A stretch of DNA of 64,000 bases from Tetracentron sinense (taxonomy: Eukaryota; Streptophyta; Magnoliopsida; Trochodendrales; Trochodendraceae). The notes under the pieces are model-generated. The model ran no database searches. It was not told the origin of the DNA and saw nothing but the letters and a program-made list of their open reading frames with translations. The stretch spans positions 17,188,826-17,252,825 of the forward strand of contig CM026559.1 in the NCBI GenBank assembly GCA_015143295.1, read 5' to 3'. Below, one piece after another: positions 45,666 to 57,530 of the stretch; position 1 is the stretch's first letter; every line of letters starts with the position of its first letter. Made by a program: the position numbers and the translations under genes.

Positions 45666-46923
45666 CTTGCACTACATCATCCGATGCAAGTGCATCACCC
45701 TCTGTCAAAGAAAATCTCGCCCCTGATTTACCTGGTGAGGTGGAGGTGCAGACCGTGTAGGCTGGGAGGATGCCTGGTATGATCCTGCTGGGCGGACTGG
45801 GGGCCTATTCCCTTGAGACTGGCCTGACAAATGCCGACTAGGGCAATCTCTAATCACATGGCCCTGGCGACCACAGTGGAAACATCCATCCGATGCCTTC
45901 TAGCAATCTCCTGCAGGGTGCCTTGGGCCGTAAGACATGCAGACCTCATATGTGTAGGTTAGAGGGGCCGGAGGTGGAGCATACCTTGCTGCCTGAGGTG
46001 CAATGGGCCATGGAGCCGGAAGAGCCTGAGGTCGTGGTGCCTGAGGCGCATACTACTGTGGAGCTGGAGGTGCATAAGATGGTCTCTATAGTGGTACTGG
46101 CCACACATACTGAGGTGGTGCTGGCCAAGTATACTGATAAAGGCCAGTCTGGGCCCACCTCTCTGGAGGTGCTAAACTACTGGATTGGCCTCTCGCCAAA
46201 TCCCTCTTCTTAAATACGGCCTCAAAGTTGGTCTTGATCAACAAGGCCTTGTCCACCACTTCAGGATAAGTGGCGTGCCTGAAGGCCGAGACTCTCTCCA
46301 TGATGATGTCTCTGAGCTCTTGATCAAACCTTCTTGCCTTCATCGCCTCAGTGGTGATAATTTAAGGCACGAATCTCGAGTGTTTTGAGAACTTGGCCTC
46401 ATATGCGGCCATAGTCATCGAACCCTATTGGAGGTTGATGAACTCCTTCTCCTTCTTTTCCCGAGCTCCAACCAGGAAGTACTTCTTGTAGAAGATATCA
46501 AGTCCATGGTTGACCTTGCCTGGTCAAATCTCATGTCCTCAAGGTGGACAAACACCAATAGTGGGCCTCCCCCTCTAACATGAAAACAGCCTATGCCACT
46601 CTTTCTTCTTCTGTGGGCAAGATGACCACAAAGATCTTCTCCAACTGGAGGATCTAAGCCTCTACAACAAGAGGGTACACACTCCCATGGAATGATGGAG
46701 GCCTCATTCTCCAAACTGCCTCAACCCTAGCTATGCAATGTACTAGTGCTGCAGGCGGTGGAGTAGGTGCTGCCAATGAGGGAATAGTCTGTCTAGCCGC
46801 CAGTATGGCTAGTGTCTCAACAATAGAGCCTAAGACCTAAGAGAGGTCCGGTTGCTCATCCTCATCCCGAGAAGAAGAGGAAGCTCTAGTGTGTGGTCCG
46901 CGACCACGTGTGCCCCACCTCAT
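45666..46923 (-). pseudogene. gag: gypsy gag (copy D), decayed
   Basis: Minus-strand pieces show capsid-region remnants (MKARRFDQELRDIIMERVSA, FRHATYPEVVDKALL) and a zinc knuckle (CFHCGRQGHVIRDC type, near 45870), starting at an ATG near 46923 followed by RWGTRGRG. Many breaks. Confidence 0.78.
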
Positions 46924-47266
46924 GACTAAAGGCCTGAGAACAATAGCACCACATGAGTCTAACTTGGAACCACAATTTATCGCATTGATTCAATTTTCAT
47001 AATAGAGCAATCAATAATAGTATAGTACCATCATATTCATCACACCAAGTCATCAAAGTATTTATAATATTATACTTTGGTGTTCTAGCTTCCCTAAGAC
47101 CCGTACTTGGTTAAGGCAATCATTTTAGACTATGACTAAAGTTTAGTCTTACACTTGGAACATGACTCGCTTCTGACTTACTTCCTTCCTAACTTGCTTC
47201 CTGACATATGCTCTTGTCAAGCCATGGTATCAGATTCTAAGTGAACCTACAAGACCTAAAGCCTAA
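46924..47266 (-). other. copy D leader between primer site and gag
   Basis: No gene. The minus strand next to the gag ATG reads GCTATTGTTCTCAGGCC, the same 3'-splice-site-like motif as in the other gypsy copies. Confidence 0.55.
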
Positions 47267-47278
47267 GCTCTGATACCA
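47267..47278 (-). other. primer binding site of copy D
   Basis: The minus strand reads TGGTATCAGAGC, four bases inside the LTR end. Confidence 0.93.
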
Positions 47279-47282
47279 CTTC

Positions 47283-49555
47283 TGTCCCGCCCCAAAACCC
47301 ACCCTAGGAGTTAGAGTGAATCTTGGACGACTTATCATGACCTACATGACTTGCTTGACAAACCATCCTGCAAACACTCGGAGCATATACAAAAGATGAC
47401 AAAATAGCGGAAACATAAACTAACATGGCACAGTGGAAGTCTAACAAAAACCTCTATGTATATGTACATGATCCAAGTTTTTATACAAAAATGTAAACAA
47501 AAGAAAGGTGTGGACATGCCCGCCAAAATACATGGGTACATACTCTCTCATTCTCCCCCACACTCACTTAGAATCTATCACCTAATAATAGCCCTCTACA
47601 TGAGGCTCCTCAGCAGGGACCTCCTCAATGTACTCTTCTTCCTCCCATGGATCGGGAACACATATTTCAAAAGGAGCGGGCACTCCACTAACACTACTGA
47701 CATCAAAAGTACGACTGAGCATGGAATACTCAGCGGGTACCAAATACTAACCAACAGTCATAGCATAATAATAACTGAATAAAGCAAGGAGCAATTCATA
47801 TAAAGGACAGGAAAGTAAACAGTTTATATTTCATGCTTGCATCGTATCAAAGTCAGAAAAACTCTTTAAAACATCATGTCTTAACTTGACTTAAAATACG
47901 CTTTTCGTGTTTGAAAACTTGTCTTGTCATGTTCTGTCTTACTTATCTTGTCGTGTCGTGCGTGTCTTGTCATGCGTGTCATGTCATGTTCTTGCTTGTA
48001 CTCATGGTTGCTTGGAAACTTAACATGCTCATGTAACTTGTGAGATGCGCTTGTGAGGGGGGGTGGTATAGAACCCCCTCTTTCAATGAGATAGACTTTC
48101 GAGGGAGGGGAGACCCCTCTTTTCAATGAGATACATTTGTGAGGGATGGTGGTTTAGAACCCCCTCTTATGCATAGTGCAATAACGTAAACATGCATTCT
48201 TCTTGTTCTTGTTCTTGTTTTTGTCAAAAGCGAGGCAAAACATATCGTAAGATATGCCCTACCTCTCATACCAACCCTTACGTTTGGCCTTGTCATGGTG
48301 TTCGTGAATCGAGAATAAAACCCTTGTCTTGAAAACTCGGTAAACCATGTCATGCATGTCTTGCTTGTGGTTTCATGTACATGCTATCACTTGGAATTAA
48401 ACATGACATATAGAGTTTGGTAACACATGGAATAGCATTTGCTTCACTCCGAGTAATATTCACACCATTATATAAATGCGAATAAATTTATACATGCATT
48501 TCTAGAACTAATTTTTCACCTTGGCATTTCATCAAACACTTGGTGTGTATGTATGGTTAAAGCCTATATCTTGATTTTCTAGATGGATTAACGCTCATGA
48601 AATACATGTGTGTTCATTATTGGTACAATGCCCTTCCCATTTCATTCATCACAACACAACATCCATATGGCATTTTATTCACTAAATCCATCTTATATCA
48701 TGTGAAACATTTAGGTGAAAGTAAGGAAATAGAGAAGCATAGCAATAAAGGGAAAGAAAATATGACGAGGAGGGTAGCACAAGGTACTGACCTTCAATAG
48801 GCGACAAAAACCCTCACAATCGTGAATGGAGTTACTACCAAACTTCGAGAAACCCCCTTGCTTGATTTGGGGAAGATCACCCTTGATCTTGACCTCCTTC
48901 TTCTTCAATCTCAAACCCTCTTGGCAAATTCCCAATCTCTCTTCTTCTTTAATCTCTCTTAGGTCTTCTTTAGTTTTAGGATAAGCCATAAACCCCCAAA
49001 GATAAGCCCTATTTATAGGCAAAGGGTAGAAACCCTAAAAATCCCGAAATAAAATTTTGGGTTCACGGCCTACAATCGATCGATCGTAACATTTACAGAA
49101 ATTTTTGGCTATTTCTGAGATTCAAAGATCGATCGTAGACTTTCTACGATGGATCATAACTGCACCTACGATCGTTCGTAGGGTCTATACAATCGTTTGT
49201 AACTCTTGCAGAAATTTTCCAGATTTCCTGTTTTCGTATTTCGGCTATAACTTTTGACTCGTTCGTCGGATTTGGACGATTCAACTTGCTTTGGATTCTT
49301 CATTCGAAAAGGAACATTTCTAGCATTTTAGAATTTTAAAATTCCTCTTTATTTATTGACCAAATTGCCCTTAAATTTAACTGATCAGTAATTGGAGTTC
49401 AGTAAGTCAGATTTTTAACATATCTGAGTTAGGAATCCTACTTCTCAACACTTAAAGTTCTTTAAAATTTCTCATTTCATAGAAATGGAAGATTACAAAG
49501 GCTTAAAGCCTTGGCATGAGTTCTAATACATGGGAAAATGTTCTGGAGTTCTACA
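47283..49555 (-). repeat. 5' LTR of copy D (2273 bp)
   Basis: Ends TGTAGAACTCC (minus, 49555) and ...GGCGGGACA (47283). Hairpin-unit array at 48036-48171. Palindromes at about 49069-49203 are fewer and more decayed than in the 3' LTR. TATA box (CTATAAATAGGG, minus strand) near 49006-49017. Confidence 0.9.
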
Positions 49556-49560
49556 TTATG

Positions 49561-49686
49561 CTTCCGTACTATTTAATGTTCTGCTATAGTATGCCTTAGA
49601 TATTTTACAGGATGGTTTGATATCGGATATAGCACATCATGCGCCAAAGTATCCCTAACTCCTAGGGGGTATTTTGGGTCGCGACA
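49561..49686 (+). repeat. LTR-3, last piece
   Basis: CTTCCGTACT... to CTAACTCCTAGGGGGTATTTTGGGTCGCGACA, the conserved gypsy LTR end. It resumes LTR-3 after copy D. LTR-3 had inserted into the gag of SIRE-2. Confidence 0.82.
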
Positions 49687-51420
49687 TGAACATTGCATTC
49701 TAGCCAATCCATCCAGAATTTTAGAATTGCTAACCAGTCTTGCTTCTCTCTCAAATTCGGTAACTTTCTTAACTAACCCATCCTTCACTTTAAGGATATT
49801 CAGAAATTCTATTTCCAAAAATCTAACCTTCTCAATAAGGTTCTCTCTCTCAGTCTTCAGTTCTAAAATAAGAGTCTTGGACTCTTCAATTCCATTCCCA
49901 GAAGTGTCTTTTTCTAGAACTTTGACCCATTCGGTCAATGCAACATTTTCTTCTTCAAGACACTCTATTTTGTTCAAAAATTCAACATTTTCTCTTTCAA
50001 GCTAAGAGAATAGAGTACTCTTCCCTTCAGCTTCTAGTTTGCAGTCATCTCTTTGAAGTTGAATTATTTTCAGTTTTTTATTCAAAGAGATTTTTGCTTT
50101 CTTCAGCTTTAGGCTTTCAAAATATAGCTTTTGATAAGCTGAATCCATATCCTCATCAAATTCAGAGTCACTTTGACTCTTTTCAACATCCTCACTGGTC
50201 TCGGTCTCATGGTCATCGTCACTTTTCTCCTTCTCATTTACCAAGGAAAGAGACTCAACAATCTCAGATAGGGAAACAGTGAAGGCCATGTGAATGGTAA
50301 ATTCTCCACTTAAGGAAGAGCCATTAGAGTGTTCACTTTCAGCCTCACTATCAGCCCATGTGGCATTCATCACATTACCCTTGATTTTCTGATTATTATG
50401 GCATTGAATTGAGATATGACATTGGATGCCACGAGATTTTTTATCTTCACCTTTAGAAGTCTTCTTATTTTCCCAAGGTTTTGACTTCGGCTTTTCACCA
50501 AATTTTCCTCCTTGTCTAAAATTAAACCTCTTATTTGTTTTCAAGAATTTTTGAAGTTTCTTAACAAATAGAGCTAATTCCTTCTCTCCCATCTCGGAGT
50601 CACTGTCATTTTCATCCAAAGTTTCCTTGATAGATTTCAAGGCCAAAGATTTATTTTTCTTGGATGGCCTAAGATTGAGTTCAAAGGTTTGGAGGGACCC
50701 CACCAATTCCTCTTTTATGGCGATAACCTTAGATTGTTTTTTTGGTGGGCCCCACAGGGCCAGATATCATGTACCTACGTCAGTAGAGTCAGCCGGTCAA
50801 AAGTTAGCTGGGCAGTGGAGCAGTTGTAAATCGTACCCCTGGGGGATTAGATCCCCAGACCTCCCCCTTGAGAGGCCACACCCCCTACCACTCACGCAAC
50901 AGGCGGGGGTGTTACATTAAATTGGAATCTCTTAGGTAGAGATCTAAGGAATTTTCTCACAATTTTAGACTCGCTCAATTTCTCAAATGTGTCATTGTCT
51001 TCCATCTTTAGGTTTTCAAATTTGGCTGTGAGCATTTGCAGCTTTAAGATCTTTATAGTAGTGGTACCCTCATGGGTAATCTCAAAAATGTCACAAGCCT
51101 CCTTTGTAGTTTCACATGAAGAAATTCATTTGAATTCCTCAGTTGTAACTGCAGTGAAGATTGCATTGAGACCTTTGGTGTTCCAACCACTATTCTCTAG
51201 CTCATCCCTGGACCAGTCTTTGGGGATTGTTATCTCACCGAGAATATTTATGAGTGTAGTCCACCTATTAACAATAGACATCCAAATTCTCTCATATATG
51301 GACTTGAGAAAGGCTCTCATTCGAGCTTTCCAGTAAGCATAATTATTCTCATCAAACAGAGGATGATGATATATAGATTCACCCTCTCTTAGAGTAGTCA
51401 TTGATCAAGGATTTTTAGAC
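49687..51420 (-). pseudogene. gag: copia gag (SIRE-2), partial and broken
   Basis: The minus strand shows REGESIYHHPLFDENNYAYW, MRAFLKSIYERIWMSIVNRW, LQTFELNLRPSKKNKSLALK, MGEKELALFVKKLQKFLKTN and a coiled-coil stretch (EESKTLILELKTERENLIEK). It is a close relative of the SIRE-1 gag, cut by LTR-3 on the left and carrying a SINE. The zinc knuckle part and everything downstream are not in place next to it. Confidence 0.85.
50737..50920 (-). mobile_element. SINE-like insertion (184 bp)
   Basis: It interrupts the SIRE-2 gag cleanly. On the minus strand it starts AATGTAACACCCCC, has a possible A box (GTGAGTGGTAGGGG) and a possible B box (GGATCTAATCCCC), and ends in CACCAAAAAAAC. ATTG flanks it on both sides (50733-50736, 50921-50924). 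Length, RNA polymerase III-like boxes and A-rich tail fit a tRNA-derived plant SINE. The boxes are imperfect, so a small DNA element is possible. GC content is higher than in its surroundings. Confidence 0.6.
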
Positions 51421-51457
51421 AAGATCACACTTAAGGGTTTAGCCTTGTAGTGAACCC

Positions 51458-51469
51458 GCTCTGATACCA
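51458..51469 (-). other. primer binding site of SIRE-2
   Basis: The minus strand reads TGGTATCAGAGC two bases from the LTR. Confidence 0.92.
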
Positions 51470-51471
51470 AT

Positions 51472-52731
51472 TGAAATATCCATGTTCAATGATTCCTTTG
51501 ACCTAAAAGAAGGTGATAGGTCTTCTTAGCAATGTCTACCAATTTTAATTTTGTTAATTTATCAATCAAAGTAATGGAAAACAAAGCAAACAAGTACGGA
51601 AAGTATAGAAGACAAGCAATCCAACACACACAAGATTTATATGTGGAAAACCCTTTCAAGAAAAACAACGGGACCTAGTACAACACTAAATCCACTATGG
51701 GAATAGTTATTAAATACAAGACTTAAATCTTACCTAACCAGACACCAAACACTATTCCTAGGTACAGATTCTCCGTCTTGTAAAACAACCACGAACTCCT
51801 CATTCGATCCCTGCAGTAGCAGCTCCAACTCCTTACCGGCCAACTCTTCTCAAAGTTTCCTACCACGATCCAAAGATCGATCTCCATCCTCGACGGCTTT
51901 GGCAACGCTAACCAAACACTCACACAGAGTTCAAACTAATTGAAGGAATAAAAAATAGCTCCAATGGGATCTCAAACAACAATGGAGATCAGTCGATGCA
52001 CATCCAATATAGAACACTTCAATCTATCATCAACTAGAGCATGAGAGAGGAGAACTAAGGGTATCCACCAAGTGGGGATTTAAGAACCCTAAAATCTTTA
52101 GAGTATTCTCTAAACTCTCTCACAAATTCCTTAGAACGAGCTAAGGGATCACCAATTAAATATCCAAGGCAATAGCACTTGCCAAAACAGAGGTTGGATG
52201 ATTTTAGAAACCAAATATACGAGGTTCGTTCGAACGGACATGAGGGGCGTTCGAACAGTCATGGGATTGGATGAATTTGGTTAAAAATGGGGTGCTAGTT
52301 AGGCTATTGGAATTTGATTTTTACAAGCCTGTTCGAACTGTCAGCTAGCCGTTCTTGGGTGTTCGAACGGCCAAACTTGGCATTCGAACGGCCTGTGCAA
52401 TTCTTGATTATTTTGCACTGCCTCCCCTGACTCAACATCCAATTTCCCTAAAAAGACCATCCAAAGGCCATTATAAATACATGGGTGAATATCTAATTAC
52501 CTAGGGTATAGGATAAAGGTTTTCTAAGTTAATTCCACCTATGGTAACCACTAGGTATCTAGGTCACTTACCATCCTAAGAGTGTGAGCGAAGGTTGAAG
52601 CCAGAATGTACTTCTCTTGAGTCTTTGGAGCTTCATCTCCACCGCACTTCATCAACCAGAGGATCAACGGCAAACTTACATTGACACCATTTTGACATCA
52701 GAATTAAGCCAATACAAATTATGACCTTACA
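51472..52731 (-). repeat. 5' LTR of SIRE-2 (1260 bp)
   Basis: Ends TGTAAGGTCAT (minus, 52731) and GGATATTTCA (51472), parallel to SIRE-1. It shares the leader layout (CCTAGGTACAGA, GATCGATCT) but has its own palindrome type. Its partner LTR and pol are not in the window. Confidence 0.85.
52224..52393. promoter_or_regulatory. palindrome array CGTTCGAACG, SIRE-2 LTR
   Basis: Five copies of CCGTTCGAACGG variants (for example CGTTCGAACGG and TGTTCGAACGGCC) at the U3 position where SIRE-1 has ACCGATCGATCGGT. Again centred on TCGA. Confidence 0.7.
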
Positions 52732-53420
52732 ACAAGTAAATTTTTAAGAGTACTAGTTATTTGGCTCACAAGAATCATAAGGAAATGAAGGGTGAAAATC
52801 GTTGGTGTTCAATATATATGTAATCTCATGGCTGATATAAGGGTTTTCAGTTAATTTTTAGTTATCTCACAAGTATATTTTTTTCTTACAAGATAAGATC
52901 TCACAAACATGATAAGTTGAGATAAGATGCTCACAAGTATGATGAATATGCTCACATGTTTTCGTACTCTGATTATGTATGTCATGTTAAGTATGTTAAG
53001 CAAAAATGTTATGAAGTTTATGATATTATTAGCTTGGACTTTATATCCATTGAACGCATTGTTGCTCTACCGATATGTTTATGTTGTTGGCAGGTGTAGA
53101 ATCCGAGTTGGTAGTTGATGTCGCGACCCAAAACCCACCTTAGGAGTTAGAGTGAATCTTGGACGACTTAATCATGACTTACATGACTTGCTTGATGAAA
53201 CCAACCTGCAAAACCCACAGAACATATACAATAGAGGATAACAGCGGAAGCATCACTATAAAGCACAGCGGAAGTCTAACAAACCTCTAAGTATATACAC
53301 ATGGTCCAAGTTTAATACCGAGGAAAACAAAACAAAGAAAGTGCGGACATGCCCGCCAAAATACATGGATATAATCACTCATGCTCACCCACAGCTAATC
53401 CACTCAGAATCTAACACCAT

Positions 53421-53540
53421 CTACTGATAACCCTCTACGGGAGGTTCCTCCAAAGGCTCCTCGACGTACTCCTCTTCCACCCATGGACTAGGAGCACAAA
53501 CATCAAATGGAGCAGCTGCTCCCTCAGAACCTACCGACAT
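53421..53540 (-). CDS. LTR-encoded acidic peptide, 39 aa (solo LTR 1)
   Basis: Begins MSVGSEGAAAPFDVCAPSPW, then VEEEYVEEPLEEPPVEGYQ. Open from the conserved ATG to a stop, in an LTR whose coding region is long gone. The hairpin lies just upstream (about 53553-53573). Confidence 0.5.
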   Translation of the reverse strand: MSVGSEGAAAPFDVCAPSPWVEEEYVEEPLEEPPVEGYQ

Positions 53541-53859
53541 AAGAAGTACGGCTGAGCATGGAATACTCAGCGGGTACTAAATACTAACCAATAGTCATAG
53601 CAAAACCATAGCAGTATAGGAAGCAGGAAGCATTTCACATATATAAAGCAGGAGCCATCAATATCATAACAAGGAATAAGGTAATTTATAATCATGCTTG
53701 TATTTCATGAAAAGCCGATAACACCCTTGAAAACACCGTGCACTTGACTTGACTGAAAATACCATTTCCGTGCTTGAAAACTTGTCATGTTTGTCTTATC
53801 TTATCGTATCATGCGTGTCATGTGTGTCATGCCATGTCATGCTTGCTTGGGAAAGTAAA

Positions 53860-54066
53860 CTACTTGTGAGGGAAGGGAGACCCTTCTTCCTAAATGCCCA
53901 TGCTTGTCATGCCGTGCCATGTCATGCTTGTATCATGCTTGGAAAAGTAAACTACTTGTGAGGGAAGGGAGACCCTTCTTCCTAAATGCTCATGTCATGT
54001 CCTTTCACTTGTGAGATGTCCTTGTGAGATGTACTTGCGAGGGAAGGGAGACCCTTCTTATGAAAA
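53860..54066 (-). repeat. hairpin-unit array in solo LTR 1
   Basis: Three units with CTTG(T/C)GAGGGAAGGGAGACCC followed by TTCTTCC or TTCTTA; AAGGG/CCCTT form tight hairpins. Units are spaced 60-115 bp. Confidence 0.72.
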
Positions 54067-54993
54067 TGCATGATTGTCTTGTCCTTGCCAAAAGCGAGAT
54101 AAAACATATCGTACGATATGCCCCACCTCTAAACCGTGTTCTTGAAAACGCCGATAAAACATGCCATGCATTCGTGCTCGTGAAATCGTGTGCATACTTG
54201 CATTTGGAATTAAATATGGCATTTGAGTAATTCATAACACATAACATCAATGATTTGAGCAATTTAATATTCATATCATTTAGGGAAAGCGAACAATCAC
54301 ACTATCATGACCCTAGCAATTTCCATAAACCTTAAACATGCATTTTCTTAATTTATCATTCATTTTATTCACCTTGGCATTTCATCAAACATAGTGCATT
54401 CATTATTTATTAACCCTACAACATGCTTTTTCTAGGTGGGTTTTACTCACATCACGTATGTATGTTCATTATGGGTACAATGCCCTCCCCGTTCATCCAT
54501 CACATCAATACACACGGCATCCAATCGCCTACATTCATCTCCATTCATCGTTTACCATTCACCATTCACCATTCACCATTCACAACCCATCTCATAATAC
54601 ATGGATGTATAAAGGAACACAAAGAAAATAAAGGGAAAGGAGAACTATAACTAGGAGGGTAGCAAAGAGTACCGACCTTGACAAAAGAGGGAAGGAATCC
54701 CCTTCCAAAATGCACGTAAGTTGCTGCCCTAGCTTGGAACACGAGCTCCACGAATGCTTGAACCGAAATCTTGAAGAAATCGGGCTTGAGGTTGATCTAG
54801 GGTTTCAAAATCCTTTGATTTTTCTCCAAAATGGAAACCTAGGTTTTGGAAAACCTTCTCCTTTCTCTCTATCTCTCAAAAGACTCTAAGGGTTGTGTAT
54901 GAACCCTCAAATGATCGGGCAAAGCCTTTAAGGTATGAGTGAAACGCCCAAAAGACGAAAACACCCTTAATGAAATTTCTGCAAAAACACGAG

Positions 54994-55180
54994 GACCGAG
55001 CGATCGGTGGTTATGACCGATCGATCGGCTGCCTACCGAGCGATCGGTGTTTATGACCGATTGACCGGTCAAAAACTCACTCTCTGGAAAATTTCCCCAT
55101 ACAAAATTTCTGACCATGTGATAGCTACCGATCGATCGGTTATGGACCGATCGATCGCTCTATGGACCGAGTGATCGGTT
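54994..55180. promoter_or_regulatory. palindrome array ACCGATCGATCGGT, solo LTR 1
   Basis: Seven copies or variants in the same order as copies A-C, including the adjoining CTCTCTGGAAAA...CATACAAA block. Confidence 0.75.
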
Positions 55181-55714
55181 ACCTACAGGTCCAGACTGTT
55201 TTGGCCATATCTTTTGACCCGCTCGTCGGATTTCGACGATTCAACTTGCGTTGGGTTCGTACTTCGAAAAGGAACATTTCTGACATTTCGGAATTTCCAA
55301 TTTCTTCCTTATTTATTAATTACACTACTTTAAAGTAAAAATGGCTACGAAAGGGTCATGCATAAATGTTAAAAGTTCGGGGCTCTACAGTTGAACATTG
55401 GGAAGAAGAAGAATACCTCAAAGAAGCAAAAAGTGATTATGTAGAAGACTAGAATCACATGGATGGATATCCATGTGATTGATTTTGAGTTATTAAACTT
55501 TTATGGATGGGTTGTAATAAGATCATTTAGTGCTGGTTTTAGGTTTAAGTTATTGATTATGAGATTATGTTGGATGATTTTAGATTCTAAGGTTCCATTG
55601 ATTATGTTATGATATGAAATTGATGACAATAATTAAAGAAATTTTTAATTTTGTTCCTCAAGATGAGCTGTCAAGATATATAATGCAGTGTTCCGAGTCA
55701 AAGTTCCACTATCG

Positions 55715-56018
55715 TTCTTTTGGTGGAACTTTTAAAAATCCTGAACATGAATATTTTGGAACAAGAGGCAAGAGTCTAATAGGATAGGGGAGGGGATTTC
55801 TAATTCTTTTACACAATGGTATATAAGATTTATTGGGCTCATTTTAATTAGACGTTCCACATGTAAGGAAATTTAAAAATCCAAATTTTTTTGTGGAACT
55901 TGAAAGTTCCATATTTGTAGAACTTTTGCACTCTATGGAATAATATAGTTCTAGACATTAAGTAAAATTAGGCGTAAAACATTGAAATTTCTAGACTTGA
56001 GAAGTTCCACCAAAAGAA
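55715..56018. mobile_element. MITE-like element (304 bp)
   Basis: A perfect 17-bp terminal inverted repeat, TTCTTTTGGTGGAACTT and its complement. The interior is AT-rich with further GTTCCA/TGGAAC pairs and no coding capacity. No convincing target duplication was found, so the superfamily is open. Confidence 0.6.
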
Positions 56019-56058
56019 TGGACCCCTAAGGATCTTGGTCGGATTTTGGGTTACGACA

Positions 56059-56973
56059 ATATTTGAATAAATTTCAAAAATTTATTGCTTGTAAATTTTT
56101 TCAAACACCTAAACTTTTAGCCTGAAACCCTTAATTTTCAAAATGCAAACCCTTAATTGACACGTGTCAATTTATGAATGGATTATGAATATTCATTTTT
56201 AAGCTATTTTAAGTATAAAAAAGTCTAATTGTACTCAAATAATTTTTTTTTGGAAAATATGAGATAAAAGTGTATTTTTAAATGGATAAGGGTATTTTAA
56301 TAATATTTTAGTCATGAGCATTTTGGTAATTTTTGCAAATGTCACAGGTATTTTGGTTACGTCTTGAAACTCCTTGAAAAAATTCCCTGGTAGGTCACAT
56401 GAAATCCTATAGGCATTGTTAGACATGATACCCAGAAAAGTCATTTAAATTGTTAGATTCTTATTAATTTGATTAATAGAGACTTCTTCTGTATCTCTTG
56501 TGTATTCATTATGGGTAATTGATCATGAGATGATCTATACAATATGAGATATCGATAAAGGTCCTTAGGATATATTGTAGGAAAGTTATGTGATTGGATT
56601 ATTACAGGCATATGTAACTTTCTAGTTCCTTATACCTTATATAGTCACAGCTATGGGTGAAGCTGGGCACTTCGCTTATATGATTGCTGAAATGTTAATA
56701 TGTTCTCAATGGTTGAGATGTAGTTTTATCTCAAACTATTGTAGTGGAGACAACACATCAGCATATGGGTGCTTAAATGTACACTAATTGATTGCATTCA
56801 ATGAGAGACCTCTTATATAAACATACTATCAAGTAGTTGGTCTCTCATTCACATTAAACAGTTTCAATGATCCTTAGATCTGATGAGTTCATCTATAACT
56901 AAATAGTAATCTGACTGTTTTGATTCCACCAAAGTAATCTCTACCTTAGGAATTACAATACAGTGATAGCTGG
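56059..56973. other. AT-rich stretch, nothing recognised
   Basis: No long ORF, no RNA gene and no repeat unit seen. The right half (56600-56970) has repeat-like wording but no borders could be set. It holds the left target duplication (GCTGG, 56969-56973) of copy E. Confidence 0.5.
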
Positions 56974-57530
56974 TGTCGCAACCCAAAATACCCCCTAAGA
57001 GTTAGGCATACTTTAGCTCGTGACCGCCGTGTCATACCATCTTGTATAACACATAAGGCTTACTTACCATCATGTGAAAGAACATACAAGGCATAATAAA
57101 TAGTGAACCTCAAAATTTCTTCAATAGAATAAGGTTCCATGTACCAGAGTAACTAGGACTAAATGAGAAACTAAACCACTTATCCAAAATCCATCCCTTG
57201 AGTTACCAACTCATGTTCGATGCAAACCTCCAAAATGAAACCCCAATTACATGCTGCTCTCCCTCAACTATAAGGCCACCTGTCCAGGCCCCTATCATCA
57301 ACATGATGTGTAGCATCCTGAACTTTTCTATATTTAATGAATAGCACTTTCGTGCCTAATTGGTCTTCCTTGTAGTCTAATTAATAAATAAGGGACAAAT
57401 CAGAAATTCTGAAATGTCAGAAATGTTCATTTTCGAAAGATGAACCCAACGCAAGTTGAATCGTCGAAATCGGACGAGCGAGTCAAAAGATATGGTCAAA
57501 ACAGTCCAGACCTGTAGAGCACTAATCGCT

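Larger units (their letters stand above)
19127..49555 (-). mobile_element. Ty3/gypsy copy D, old, carrying nested elements
   Basis: A second gypsy family. Its own sequence is 19127-19231 and 39886-49555; the rest is SIRE-1, which itself contains copy C. Ends are TGTTGCGTCCC and ...TTCTACA, with duplications TTACG/TTATG. LTRs are about 2.3 kb and differ by roughly 7% over a hand-compared 390 bp, or about 2.7 My. The coding region is heavily broken (more than ten breaks). Confidence 0.9.
53119..55389 (-). repeat. solo LTR 1 (2271 bp), mosaic type
   Basis: GTTGA flanks it perfectly (53114-53118 and 55390-55394) and no internal region is present, so it is a solo LTR left by recombination between the two LTRs of one element. 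The end half (53119-54400) resembles copy D. The promoter half, including ACCGATCGATCGGT palindromes, resembles copies A-C. Confidence 0.9.
52732..56058 (+). repeat. LTR-5 (gypsy), interrupted
   Basis: It has CTCACAAG-type degenerate repeats (52755-52970), then TTTATGTTGTTGGCAGGT, the usual start context of the acidic ORF. The solo LTR at 53119 follows, then a stretch reading EHWEEEEYLKEAKSDYVED right after it (55393-55449). The MITE and the end GGATTTTGGGTTACGACA (56058) complete it. The upstream end is lost where SIRE-2 abuts. It is the most diverged gypsy LTR family here. Confidence 0.65.

Noticed and set aside
47221-47236. Second primer-site-like sequence on the plus strand near copy D's leader (GGTATCAGATTC)
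   Set aside because: Wrong strand and distance from the LTR; the true site is at 47267-47278.
50002-50706. 234-codon ORF as an unknown host protein
   Set aside because: It matches the SIRE-1 gag at 36126-38537 in order and wording, so it is copia gag.
56059-56973. A copia leader or small LTR in the right half of this stretch
   Set aside because: The wording looks repeat-like, but no LTR ends, primer site or duplication could be found.
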